In this document: positions 1 through 8,545 of the stretch, in pieces
Numbering within the stretch: the stretch's first letter is position 1
Layout: the number at the start of each line of letters is the position of its first letter
Source of the DNA: Dorea sp. CAG:317
GTDB taxonomy: Bacteria; Bacillota; Clostridia; Lachnospirales; Lachnospiraceae
DNA: 64,000 nt
Reading direction: 5' to 3'
Assembly: GCA_000433535.1 (NCBI GenBank)
Contig: FR892666.1
Location: forward strand, 29,272-93,271
Notes under the pieces: model-generated
What the model was told of the DNA's origin: nothing
Seen by the model: only the letters and a program-made list of their open reading frames with translations
The model's database searches: none
Program-made: the position numbers and the translations under genes

Positions 1-1257
1 TGCCATTTCTTCCAGATTAATGCCTGCAATCTTTGCAAGATTTTCTGCAATTTTCTCATCTACTGCGGTACAGGTCGGTGACCGGAACAAAAGTGTATCG
101 GAGATGATCGCAGAGCAGAGAAGTCCTGCAATTTTCGTCGGAATCTTCACCCCCGCTTCCTGATACATCTGTGTTACGATCGTTGCCGTACATCCTACCG
201 GCTGATTTCTGAAAAAGACCGGTCCCATCGTCTCGATATTTCCCAATCTGTGATGATCAATGATCTCCATGATGTCAGCTTCTTCAATACCATCAATCGC
301 CTGCGATTTCTCGTTATGATCTACCAGAATTACCTTTTTCTTGCTTGCATCCATGAAACGACGTCTGGAAATAAATCCTTTGAATCGTCCATGACGGTCA
401 AGAATCGGGAAATCACGGAATTTCTTCTTCGTCATCACTTCCTTGATATCATCAATATAGTCATTCATATGAAAAGTCACCAAAGGACCCTTACTCATAA
501 AATATTTTACCGGAATACTCTGGTTGATAAGACGTGCCGCAGTAAATGTATCGTGCGGCGTGCGAATCACCACAATGCTCTGCTCTTCCGCTTTTTTGAC
601 CAGCTCCTTGGGTACTTCTGCATTCTGACAGACTACAAGACAACTGGCATCAATATCTACCGCACAGGCCTGCGCCTCATAGCGGTTTCCAAGGATGACC
701 AGATCATCTTTATCGATAAACTCCGCCATCTTCTCCGGATCGGATGCTCCGATCGTCACTTTCCCACCGGTAAAATATCCATGCTCATTTCCGGTTATCA
801 ATGTTCCGTCTAAGGTTTTAATAATGTTGCAATATCTTGTTCTTGCACTGGATAAAATCGTATTGTCATACACATCCATATAAGAAGTCGCAATATCTCC
901 GGTGGAGATCACTCCTACCAGTTCTTCTTCTTTTAAAACCGGTATTGTTTTTATATTATTGGCCTTCATTTTTGCCCATGTATCCTTGATAGAAACATCC
1001 GGCGACACACCGTCAATTTTATGGATATCCATATCCTTGACCTGTAATTTTACATTTTTTAAAAGTTCCGGCGCTTTCACACCGAACTTGGACAGTACAT
1101 ACTGCGTCTCTTCATTGATCTGACCGGCGCGGCGCGCAACGTATTCTTCCCCTGTTATCGTTTTTTTCAACTCAGCATATGCGATAGCAGAACAGATAGA
1201 ATCTGTATCCGGATTCTTGTGTCCGATTACATATACTTTTCCAGATTTTTTAGCCAT
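1..1257 (-). CDS. putative manganese-dependent inorganic diphosphatase with CBS/DRTGG insert (3' end outside window)
   Basis: This gene starts at ATG 1257 behind the site AGGAG and runs off the left edge with 419 codons visible. The product begins with the DHH-superfamily motif HKNPDTDS at residues 13-20. A VDHN motif lies near residue 312 and a DHH triad near 334-336. Between the two DHH halves is a long insert that fits a CBS pair enclosing a DRTGG domain, the architecture of nucleotide-regulated family II pyrophosphatases. Such enzymes hydrolyse pyrophosphate to phosphate in the cytoplasm, and CBS domains usually sense adenine nucleotides. The C-terminal DHHA2 part would lie outside the window. 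It diverges from the S1 gene. Family assignment is strong; substrate is inferred. Confidence 0.88.
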   Translation of the reverse strand, partial: MAKKSGKVYVIGHKNPDTDSICSAIAYAELKKTITGEEYVARRAGQINEETQYVLSKFGVKAPELLKNVKLQVKDMDIHKIDGVSPDVSIKDTWAKMKANNIKTIPVLKEEELVGVISTGDIATSYMDVYDNTILSSARTRYCNIIKTLDGTLITGNEHGYFTGGKVTIGASDPEKMAEFIDKDDLVILGNRYEAQACAVDIDASCLVVCQNAEVPKELVKKAEEQSIVVIRTPHDTFTAARLINQSIPVKYFMSKGPLVTFHMNDYIDDIKEVMTKKKFRDFPILDRHGRFKGFISRRRFMDASKKKVILVDHNEKSQAIDGIEEADIMEIIDHHRLGNIETMGPVFFRNQPVGCTATIVTQMYQEAGVKIPTKIAGLLCSAIISDTLLFRSPTCTAVDEKIAENLAKIAGINLEEMA

Positions 1258-1308
1258 AATCTTTCTCCTATTCATATTCTACTAGTAAGAGTGCCATTTT
1301 TTTGCGGT

Positions 1309-1336
1309 TTCGTCAACTATAAATTTGTGTTATACT
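1309..1336 (+). promoter_or_regulatory. extended -10 promoter for the S1-domain gene
   Basis: TATACT at 1331-1336 is preceded directly by TGT, giving an extended -10 (TGTTATACT). The -35 is poor (around TTCGTC). It sits about 65 bases before the start of the S1 gene. Inferred from sequence only. Confidence 0.5.
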
Positions 1337-1402
1337 AAAGTTAGTTTCCAAAATTCATCGGAAAATCAGCATGAATATCAAGGATAAGGAAGGAATCAAA
1401 CT

Positions 1403-2083
1403 ATGAGCGAAGAATTATTACAAAACAGTGAACACACAGAAACAATGGCCGATTACGAAGAACATTTTGACGATGCCAACCCTTGGAACGTAGTTTCTTC
1501 TTATATGGAAAAAGGCACGGTACTCCCTGTAAAAGTTGAGGGAATCGTAAATGGCGGCGCCATTGCAATGGTAGAGGGACTGCGCGGATTTATCCCGGCT
1601 TCCAGATTATCTCTGTCTTATATTGAAGATCTGGAGTCTTATCTTCTCAAAGACATTGAAGTACGGGTCATCGACGTAGATCAGGCAAATAACCGTCTCG
1701 TATTATCTGCAAGAGAACTCTTAAAAGAGAAAGAAGCAAAAGAACGCGAAGCAAAGATTGCAAGTATTAAGATCGGCAGCGTTCTTACCGGCACCGTTGA
1801 AAGCTTACAGACCTATGGTGCATTTATTACTCTGGAAGACGATCTGTCCGGTCTGGTACACATTTCACAGATCAGCCAGAAGAGAATCAAATCTCCAAAA
1901 GATGTGTTAAATGTAGGTGATGAAGTCACTGTGAAAGTCATCGGAATCAAAGATGGTAAGATCAGTCTCAGTATAAAGGCACTGGAAGAAGTACAGGAAG
2001 AGCCGGAGGAAAAGGTCGAAATTCCGAAAGCCGAGAATATCGGTACAAGTCTCGGAGATCTGTTTAAAAACATTCAATTATAA
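1403..2083 (+). CDS. S1 RNA-binding domain protein
   Basis: The 226-residue product carries two S1 (OB-fold) RNA-binding domains, at about residues 40-107 and 124-190; the second shows the typical GxVxxLxxYGAFI and GLVHISQI patterns. The N-terminus (about 35 residues) and C-terminus are acidic linkers. It resembles short RpsA-like proteins of Clostridia, which bind RNA or the ribosome without a known enzymatic activity. The site AAGGAAGGA lies a few bases before ATG 1403. It is transcribed alone between a divergent gene and a strong terminator. The RNA-binding role is firm; the precise function is unknown. Confidence 0.85.
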   Translation: MSEELLQNSEHTETMADYEEHFDDANPWNVVSSYMEKGTVLPVKVEGIVNGGAIAMVEGLRGFIPASRLSLSYIEDLESYLLKDIEVRVIDVDQANNRLVLSARELLKEKEAKEREAKIASIKIGSVLTGTVESLQTYGAFITLEDDLSGLVHISQISQKRIKSPKDVLNVGDEVTVKVIGIKDGKISLSIKALEEVQEEPEEKVEIPKAENIGTSLGDLFKNIQL

Positions 2084-2103
2084 TTTCAGTTTCCGAAAAA
2101 ACT

Positions 2104-2146
2104 TATGGGGACGGTTTTTGAAAAACCATCCCCATTTTTGTTTTCT
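2104..2146 (+). terminator. terminator hairpin, probably bidirectional and REP-like
   Basis: ATGGGGA then GGTTTTT pairs with AAAAACC and TCCCCAT around a short loop, followed by a T-rich tract. It ends the S1 gene and, read on the other strand, also nadE. The GGGGACGG...CC.TCCCC pattern resembles the REP-like hairpins found elsewhere in this window. Confidence 0.8.
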
Positions 2147-2152
2147 TTTCTT

Positions 2153-4066
2153 TTACGAAAGCTTTTCTACGTCATTTAACCAAACAGTCGCACAGGCGTC
2201 ACTTGGCATACGGAAGTCTCCCCTTGGAGATAATGCCACTGTTCCCACCTTCGGTCCATCCGGAAGACAGGAACGTTTGAACTGCTGACTGAAAAATCTC
2301 CAATAGAACGTACGGAGCCATTTCTTCATTGTCTCATTATCGTATTCACCGTCAAAGGCAATCTTTGCCAATCGATAGATCTTCTCTGGTTCATAACCGA
2401 AGCGAAGCACATAATAGAGATAGAAATCGTGAAGTTCATAAGGTCCTACAAGATCTTCGGTCTTCTGCGCAATCTCTCCGTCCTTTGGCGGAAGGAGTTC
2501 CGGGCTCACCGGCGTATCGAGCACATCGTACAGCACATCCTTTAATTCCTGATCTTCACACGTATCTGCATAATAATGTACCAGATGACGAACCAGTGTC
2601 TTAGGCACGGAGGCATTTACTCCATACATAGACATATGATCTCCGTTGTAAGTAGCCCATCCAAGGGCAAGCTCAGACATATCTCCGGTACCGATCACCA
2701 GACCTCCGGTTTGATTTGCAATATCCATCAACACCTGTGTCCGTTCTCTTGCCTGCGCATTCTCATAAGTAACACTGTGATCATTGATATCATGGCCGAT
2801 ATCAATAAAATGCTGCTCCACTGACTTAGCAAGAGGAACTTCCCGAAGTTCCGCTCCAAGTTTTATGGACATTTTGCAGGCATTCTTATACGTGCGGTCT
2901 GTAGTTCCAAAACAAGGCATCGTCACCGCTGTAATTCCTGATCTGTCAAGCCCCAGTGCGTCAAAAGCTTTTGCTGTCACTAAAAGAGCCAGTGTGGAAT
3001 CCAGTCCTCCGGAAATGCCGACAACTGCACTTTTTGCATTCGTATGCGCAAGACGTTTCTTAAGTCCCATTGCCTGGATTGTCAGGATCTCTTCACATCT
3101 TCTTGCCCTTTCTTCCTGTTGCTGCGGTACAAACGGGCGCGAGGAAATCGTTCTTGTAAGCAGTGTTTTTTCTATTGTGATATCAAAAGGAATCCGAAGC
3201 AATGTCTGCTCTTCTTTCATGCGGAAGGTTGTATTTTTTCTCCGCTCAGATACAAGACGTCTCACATCAATCTCTGTGTAGATCACCCCATTTTCAAACC
3301 GGCTGCTCTCTTCTAACACCGTACCATTCTCAGCAATCACGTTATGTCCGCCAAATACAAGATCCGTTGTAGACTCCCCTTCCCCTGCATTTGCGTAAAT
3401 GTAGCCACAGATCAGTCTTGCAGACTGCCCTTCAATCAGACTGCGCCGATAAGAAGCCTTTCCAATAGTTTCATCACTGGCAGAGCAATTCGCAATCAGA
3501 ACTGCACCTTCTCTTGCCGCCTCAATACTTGGCGGTACCGGACACCAGACATCTTCACATACTTCTGCGGAAACTACCAGTTCTTCCATTTGCCGTGCCG
3601 CAAATAAAAGCTGTGGTCCAAAAGGAACTTCTCTTCCGTCATAGAGTACCGTTCTCGCCTTCCGGGGACCTTGAGTGAATTGTCTCATCTCGTAAAACTC
3701 TCCGTAATTCGGAAGAAAACTTTTCGTAGTCAACCCCAATAGACGTCCCTGATTCATTGCCGCTGCCACATTATAAAGTTTTCCTTCAACCTCTGCCGGA
3801 GCCCCTACAAAATAAAGTCCGTCTTTTTCTTTCGTATACTCTGTTAACTCCTTTAGCCCTTCCTTCACTGCCTTCAACAGAATCGCCTGACCAAAGAGAT
3901 CGCCACAGGTATATCCTGTCAAACAAAGTTCCGGGAAAACAACCACTTTTGCGCCCTGTTCATCCGCTTCATCCATCTGTTTTTTTATCTGTTCTACATT
4001 ATAAGCCACATCCGCAACCCGGATATCCGGTGTAGCTGCTGCAACCTTTACAAAACCATGTCTCAT
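2153..4066 (-). CDS. nadE: glutamine-dependent NAD+ synthetase
   Basis: The product converts deamido-NAD+ to NAD+ with ammonia taken from glutamine. The first 300 residues form a nitrilase/glutaminase domain with a catalytic Glu (VFPELCLTGYTCGD), a Lys region, and a Cys (SAEVCEDVWCP). The second half is the synthetase domain with the pyrophosphatase loop GISGGLDST. Length (637 residues) fits the two-domain type. An upstream in-frame ATG at 4081 exists, but the strong site GGAGG lies inside that stretch, eight bases before ATG 4066, so 4066 is the better start. It lies about 35 bases behind hslO and probably shares its operon with hslO and the methyltransferase. Confidence 0.96.
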   Translation of the reverse strand: MRHGFVKVAAATPDIRVADVAYNVEQIKKQMDEADEQGAKVVVFPELCLTGYTCGDLFGQAILLKAVKEGLKELTEYTKEKDGLYFVGAPAEVEGKLYNVAAAMNQGRLLGLTTKSFLPNYGEFYEMRQFTQGPRKARTVLYDGREVPFGPQLLFAARQMEELVVSAEVCEDVWCPVPPSIEAAREGAVLIANCSASDETIGKASYRRSLIEGQSARLICGYIYANAGEGESTTDLVFGGHNVIAENGTVLEESSRFENGVIYTEIDVRRLVSERRKNTTFRMKEEQTLLRIPFDITIEKTLLTRTISSRPFVPQQQEERARRCEEILTIQAMGLKKRLAHTNAKSAVVGISGGLDSTLALLVTAKAFDALGLDRSGITAVTMPCFGTTDRTYKNACKMSIKLGAELREVPLAKSVEQHFIDIGHDINDHSVTYENAQARERTQVLMDIANQTGGLVIGTGDMSELALGWATYNGDHMSMYGVNASVPKTLVRHLVHYYADTCEDQELKDVLYDVLDTPVSPELLPPKDGEIAQKTEDLVGPYELHDFYLYYVLRFGYEPEKIYRLAKIAFDGEYDNETMKKWLRTFYWRFFSQQFKRSCLPDGPKVGTVALSPRGDFRMPSDACATVWLNDVEKLS

Positions 4067-4101
4067 GGCATCCGCCTCCATTTTCCTTACATTTCACCTT
4101 A

Positions 4102-4977
4102 TTATTTGCTTCTTTTTATAATCGCCTTCAGATCCTCTACCGTATAATGATAAGCACTGTTACAGAAATGACATTTCACTTCGATCGTTTCACCGTCTTC
4201 AATCATTTTCTGAATTTCTTTTCTCCCAATGCTGACAATCGCCTGCTCTACACGCTCCTTGGAACAGTTGCAGTAAAATTGTGTCGGAATTGTATCTGTA
4301 ATCTCAAGCCCTGTATTGCCAAGAAGTTCTTCCAGCAGATTCTCCGGTGTATATCCTTTCTCCAATAAACTGGTCACAGAAGTCACATTTTTCAGATTCT
4401 CTTCAATCTGTGCAATTGTCTTTTCCTCGGCAAACGGCATCATTTGAATGATGAATCCTCCGGCTGTCTTCACTGTATTATCCTTTTCCATCAGCACTCC
4501 GAGACCAACTGAAGATGGAACCTGTTCCGAATTCGCAAAATAATACGTCAGATCTTCTGCAATCTCACTGCTCACCAAAATCGTCTGTCCTACATACGGT
4601 TCTTTTAACCCCATATCTTTGATCACCTGTAAAAGACCGATACCGACTGCGCCTCCCACATCTAATTTCCCGTTTTTCGCAGGAAGGATTACTTCCGGAT
4701 GCTCCACATATCCTTTGACATTCGCCTTACTGTCCGCAGTTACCGTGATTCCGCCAAGCGGACCGTCTCCGCGCACCTGCAGAGTCAGCATATCGGTTTC
4801 ATTTTTCATCATGCTTCCCATTAAAGCTCCCGCTGTCAGAAGCCTTCCAAGTGCCGCTGTTGCCACTGGGCTTGTCTCATGATGCTTTCTTGCTTCTTCT
4901 ACTATATCTTTTGTCACCGCGGCAAAAGCCCGCACCTGACCTCCTGCCGCTGTTGCTCTTACAATATAATCCTTCAT
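4102..4977 (-). CDS. hslO: redox-regulated holdase chaperone Hsp33
   Basis: The 291-residue product is Hsp33, a cytoplasmic chaperone activated by oxidation. The C-terminus holds the four zinc-binding cysteines in the order CxC (FYCNCSKE) and CxxC (CHFC), which form disulfides on activation. The N-terminal dimer domain shows the usual ATAAGGQVRAFA start and the GPLGGI motif. Its start has an AAAGAGG-like site. It lies between the methyltransferase (36 bases upstream) and nadE (35 bases downstream), all on one strand. Confidence 0.96.
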   Translation of the reverse strand: MKDYIVRATAAGGQVRAFAAVTKDIVEEARKHHETSPVATAALGRLLTAGALMGSMMKNETDMLTLQVRGDGPLGGITVTADSKANVKGYVEHPEVILPAKNGKLDVGGAVGIGLLQVIKDMGLKEPYVGQTILVSSEIAEDLTYYFANSEQVPSSVGLGVLMEKDNTVKTAGGFIIQMMPFAEEKTIAQIEENLKNVTSVTSLLEKGYTPENLLEELLGNTGLEITDTIPTQFYCNCSKERVEQAIVSIGRKEIQKMIEDGETIEVKCHFCNSAYHYTVEDLKAIIKRSK

Positions 4978-5013
4978 TCTAACAACCTCTTTCTTCTCAG
5001 TTTTCTTCTTTCT

Positions 5014-5790
5014 CTATACTTTTTTCTCTGTAACTTTTCCACATTCTCGACAAACAACTACGATTCTCTCACTTTCTTCGGTCGCAGTCTCTCTCGTATA
5101 ATCATCATAGGCATTAAGAAATGTTAATCCTGATTTCTCAATTAATGTCTTTATCTCCTCCAGGGTATATGCCCGCTGAAAATGGACTTCCTGATATTTT
5201 CGATATAAATCCTCCTCTTGTCTGCACTTTACAAAAAGAGTCAGTTCATATTCATTGATTTGTTCTTCCTGATCATAATAATTATCCCAAATAAAACTGC
5301 AGTCTTCCCGGTCCTCTGCTATCACCTGCTCGCCAAGCACTGTTTCATATTTGTATCGGGTATTGAAATCAAACAAAAAGAGGCCTTCCGGGTCCAGATA
5401 GTTATTCACAAGCCGGAACACTTGAAGAAGATCCTCATCCTCTGTCACGTAATTTACACAATCACAGGCACTGATGATTGCCCGAACGGTTCCATATAGT
5501 TCAAATTCCCGCATGTCCTGAAGAAGATATAAAATATCCTGTCCGCTTTTCTCACGCTTGTCAAGGGCGATCTCCAGCATATCTGCTGAATTATCCACTC
5601 CGATCATATCGTATCCTGCCTCTGCCAATCGCTCTGTCATGCTTCCGGTTCCACACCCTAACTCGAGCACAAGCCCGTCTGCAATTCCATCTTCTTTTAA
5701 GGTTTCTTTTATATAGGCTGCCCACTGTTCATACGGGACGTTGTCCATGAATGTATCATAAACCTCTGCAAAATTTGTATATGCTTCCAT
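5014..5790 (-). CDS. class I SAM-dependent methyltransferase
   Basis: The 258-residue product has the class I SAM-binding motif LELGCGTGSMT (about residues 42-52), followed by GVDNS for the acidic loop and a CDCVNYV motif IV region. The substrate cannot be read from the sequence; the family includes many small-molecule and some protein methylases. The site AAAGGA precedes ATG 5790 closely. It is the first gene of a likely three-gene operon with hslO and nadE. The C-terminal CRECG is a minor oddity that does not form a full zinc site. Confidence 0.85.
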   Translation of the reverse strand: MEAYTNFAEVYDTFMDNVPYEQWAAYIKETLKEDGIADGLVLELGCGTGSMTERLAEAGYDMIGVDNSADMLEIALDKREKSGQDILYLLQDMREFELYGTVRAIISACDCVNYVTEDEDLLQVFRLVNNYLDPEGLFLFDFNTRYKYETVLGEQVIAEDREDCSFIWDNYYDQEEQINEYELTLFVKCRQEEDLYRKYQEVHFQRAYTLEEIKTLIEKSGLTFLNAYDDYTRETATEESERIVVVCRECGKVTEKKV

Positions 5791-5835
5791 GACTTTTCCT
5801 TTCTTTCTTAATCCTTCTCTATTCTCTCAGAAAAC

Positions 5836-5875
5836 ACAAAAAAAGGAAAGCTTTTTTCAAAACTTCCCTTTGATT
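5836..5875 (-). terminator. terminator of the first NlpC/P60 gene
   Basis: On the minus strand AAAGGGAAG pairs with CTTTCCTTT around an A-rich loop and is followed by a run of T. It lies about 40 bases after the stop codon. Confidence 0.75.
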
Positions 5876-5911
5876 TTCTCTATTTTTTATAGATACCTTC
5901 CAGACAAATAC

Positions 5912-7180
5912 CTACCAATAACGGCGAACCGCAAGGATTGTTCTGTAATCCGCAGGAGAAGATATTTTGATTCCGCCCTTTGGGTAAGGTGAGCTGTTAG
6001 ATGCATGTACAATTTTATTATTTCCAATATAGATTGCTACATGACCACTATAGCATACCACATCGCCCGGCAGCATGTTGGACACACTTACGGACTTACC
6101 GCCCTTACGTATGCTGCTGGAGCTTCTCGGCGTTGATATGCCAAACTTCTTATGTATTTGCTGAACAAAACCAGAACAGTCAATTCCATTCGTTAAACTA
6201 TTACCACCATATACATACTTATTTCCAACATATTTGAGTCCTTTATTAGCAATCTTCTGTCCCAAAGAAGCATTGCTCGGCTTGGATTCAGAACTCTCTT
6301 CTTTATCTTCTTTCTCCGAAGGTTTAGATTCATTGGATGGCTTCGATGGTTTGGATTCATTAGATGGCTTAGACGTAGAATTATTCCCACCATTATTACC
6401 ACTATTGCCGTTACCTCCTTGATTGCCATTGTTCTGATTACCGCCTTGATTATCGGATGGCTTGGAACTTGTACTTTGATTGTCGGATGACTGGCTATTG
6501 TTATCCGATGAAGTATCTGTAACATTAGCTGACGTATCCGACTCTTCCGTCAGCTCCTCAAGCTGAACTTGAGCTTCTTCCTCCGCCTGTGCAAGCTGTG
6601 CATCAAAATCTGCTATCTGGCTCTTCATCTCGGTAAGCGTTCCCTCCAGATTGGATTTCTGCATCTCCATCTCCGATGCCATAGATTCCATCTCTGCCTG
6701 TCCGCTTTCCAATTCAGTTTTTAATGTCTGTACTTCGTTTTTAGTCTCTACATATTCATTTAACTTGTCCCTGTCATAATCATGGACATTCTTCACATAT
6801 TCCGCCTTATTGACAAGATCTGCATAAGAAGAAGAGTCTACCATTGTCTCAAAAAAGGTAGCATCGCCCTGTTCATACATATATTTAATACGAAGCTTCA
6901 TATCTTCATATTGCTTTTCTTCTTCTTCCTTTGCCTTCGCAAGATCAGTCTCTGCCTGTGCAATACGATCTTCCTGCGTTGCCATATCCTGTTTTAAAGC
7001 GTTAAAATCCACAAGAAGTGAAACCAGCTCTTCATTTACACTGGCAGCCTGCGCTTCAGCCTCGCTTTTCTTTGCTTCCAGAGTCTCTTTATCCTCTGTC
7101 GGAGAAGCACAAACAGGAACTACAATTAAAGAGCTCATCACAACACAAGTGATGAGCGTCTGCAACAATCGTCTCTTCAT
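5912..7180 (-). CDS. secreted NlpC/P60 peptidoglycan hydrolase with coiled coil (paralogue 1)
   Basis: The product (about 422 residues) starts with a signal peptide (MKRRLLQTLITCVVMSSL), then a long CwlO/PcsB-like coiled coil (about residues 30-210), a low-complexity Asn/Gly/Ser/Pro linker, and a C-terminal NlpC/P60 domain with Cys 335 (GIDCSGF), His 380 (SGHVAIY) and His 392. Such enzymes cut peptide stems in the cell wall; the coiled coil usually mediates control by an FtsEX-type partner. The best start is ATG 7180, with AAGGATGG eight bases upstream; a TTG at 7201 is possible but has no good site. Its neighbour is a paralogue sharing the string YEDMKLRIKYMYEQGD, so the pair arose by duplication. 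Confidence 0.9.
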   Translation of the reverse strand: MKRRLLQTLITCVVMSSLIVVPVCASPTEDKETLEAKKSEAEAQAASVNEELVSLLVDFNALKQDMATQEDRIAQAETDLAKAKEEEEKQYEDMKLRIKYMYEQGDATFFETMVDSSSYADLVNKAEYVKNVHDYDRDKLNEYVETKNEVQTLKTELESGQAEMESMASEMEMQKSNLEGTLTEMKSQIADFDAQLAQAEEEAQVQLEELTEESDTSANVTDTSSDNNSQSSDNQSTSSKPSDNQGGNQNNGNQGGNGNSGNNGGNNSTSKPSNESKPSKPSNESKPSEKEDKEESSESKPSNASLGQKIANKGLKYVGNKYVYGGNSLTNGIDCSGFVQQIHKKFGISTPRSSSSIRKGGKSVSVSNMLPGDVVCYSGHVAIYIGNNKIVHASNSSPYPKGGIKISSPADYRTILAVRRYW

Positions 7181-7241
7181 GTTATCACCCATCCTTATCA
7201 ATTATTAATCTCCCTCATACGCCCCCACGTAGTATAAGAGT

Positions 7242-7270
7242 AGCATACAACAATTTTCTGCAATTTTCAA
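7242..7270 (-). promoter_or_regulatory. sigma-A type promoter of NlpC/P60 paralogue 1
   Basis: TTGAAA and TATGCT are separated by 17 bases on the minus strand, about 60 bases before the start codon. Confidence 0.65.
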
Positions 7271-7332
7271 TACTTTTTCCCATCCAAAAATTGGAACCTA
7301 AAATCAGAAGTTAAAGCACAATTTACCATACA

Positions 7333-7365
7333 TTAAAAATGGCAGCCTTTTAGGACTGCCATTGA
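7333..7365 (-). terminator. terminator of NlpC/P60 paralogue 2
   Basis: AATGGCAGTCC pairs with GGCTGCCATT around TAAAA, followed by TTTAATG on the minus strand, shortly after the stop codon at 7393. Confidence 0.75.
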
Positions 7366-7392
7366 CTTAATATACCTTATTTAATTTTTCAA

Positions 7393-8457
7393 TTATGGAC
7401 GGACAATAATCATGTTATCCGGAACTGATGCATATTTCACCACTGATCCAGTATGAGGTGCATGAATCATCTGACCACCACCTACATAAATTCCTACATG
7501 ACCCACTCTGTAACATACATCACCCGGTCTCGGATCACTGACTTCCGGAAGTCCGGCAAAAGAACTGGATGTATAACTACGTTTATACTTTCCTGTCAGA
7601 CAGAAGCCTACTAATCCTGAACAGTCAAAAGCATTCGGTCCAACTGCTCCCCATACATATGGTTTCCCAAGCGCTGACTTCGCACGGGACACTGCATCTC
7701 CCGGAACATAACTGCTACTGGAGCCGCTGCTTCCACCATTTCCTTTATTACCGCCGCTACTGTTTCCACCATTGTTACTGTTGTTACTATTGTTATTATT
7801 GCTATTATTTCTATTAGCCTCTTCCTGTGCCCGACGTTCTTCTTCCTGCTGACGGGCTGCCTCTGCTGCAATCTCCTGTAATTCTGCATCCAGATCTGCA
7901 ATCTCTGCTTCCTTAGAAGTGATCATTGTATTCAGGTTTTCCTGTTTTTCCGTAAACTCTGCTTCTTTCTCTTCCAGCGCTTTCTGCTCTTCTTCCAGAC
8001 TCGTCTTAAGCTCAGCAACCTGTTCTTTCGTTGCTACATATTCTGCAAGCTTCTGTCTGTCATAATCATGTACGTTCTGCACATACTCTGCTTTGTTTAC
8101 AAGATCGGAAAAATCTTTTGAAGAGATTAATGCCTCTACTGCGCTTCCGTCTCCCTGCTCGTACATATATTTGATACGAAGTTTCATATCCTCATACTGT
8201 TGCTTCTCTGTCTCTTCTGCCTCTTCAAGATCAGCAGTTGTCTGGATGATCTGCTCACCCTTCTCAGTCAAATCTTCCTCAATCTGGTTGATCTGAGTCA
8301 CTACTTCTGTTAACTGAGACTTTAAAGATGCCGCTTCACTCTGAGCTGCCGCTTTCTCCTGTTCTATACTCTCTGTTGATGGCGCAGCCATAACCGGTGT
8401 CACAATCAGTGAACTTGTCACTACTGCTGCTAACAATTTTGTACTAAATTTATTCAT
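7393..8457 (-). CDS. secreted NlpC/P60 peptidoglycan hydrolase with coiled coil (paralogue 2)
   Basis: The product (about 354 residues) has a signal peptide ending near VMAAPS, a coiled coil to about residue 210, an Asn/Ser/Gly linker, and an NlpC/P60 domain with Cys 279 (FDCSGLV), His 320 (VGHVGIY) and His 332. It is built like its downstream neighbour but has a shorter linker and a diverged catalytic domain. I chose ATG 8457 because AAGGAT stands seven bases upstream; two earlier in-frame starts lack a site. It has its own promoter and terminator, so the two paralogues are probably regulated separately. Role in wall remodelling or daughter-cell separation is inferred from the family. Confidence 0.9.
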   Translation of the reverse strand: MNKFSTKLLAAVVTSSLIVTPVMAAPSTESIEQEKAAAQSEAASLKSQLTEVVTQINQIEEDLTEKGEQIIQTTADLEEAEETEKQQYEDMKLRIKYMYEQGDGSAVEALISSKDFSDLVNKAEYVQNVHDYDRQKLAEYVATKEQVAELKTSLEEEQKALEEKEAEFTEKQENLNTMITSKEAEIADLDAELQEIAAEAARQQEEERRAQEEANRNNSNNNNSNNSNNGGNSSGGNKGNGGSSGSSSSYVPGDAVSRAKSALGKPYVWGAVGPNAFDCSGLVGFCLTGKYKRSYTSSSFAGLPEVSDPRPGDVCYRVGHVGIYVGGGQMIHAPHTGSVVKYASVPDNMIIVRP

Positions 8458-8510
8458 TCTATTCATCCTTTTTACAAGTTTTTTAACATAGTAAACCTTT
8501 ATCAAGAGTA

Positions 8511-8539
8511 ATTATATACTACAGACAACATTTTTGCAA
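8511..8539 (-). promoter_or_regulatory. sigma-A type promoter of NlpC/P60 paralogue 2
   Basis: TTGCAA and TATAAT are separated by exactly 17 bases on the minus strand, about 55 bases before ATG 8457. Confidence 0.7.
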
Positions 8540-8545
8540 CAACTT

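Noticed and set aside
250..813. Plus-strand open frame of 187 codons near the left edge
   Set aside because: It is antisense to the truncated pyrophosphatase-type gene, whose motifs are clear on the other strand.
6420..6530. Repeated-looking triplets in the NlpC/P60 linker, considered as tandem repeat array or CRISPR
   Set aside because: The bases simply encode a low-complexity Ser/Asn/Gly linker; repeat units are irregular and there are no spacers. No CRISPR array was seen in the window.
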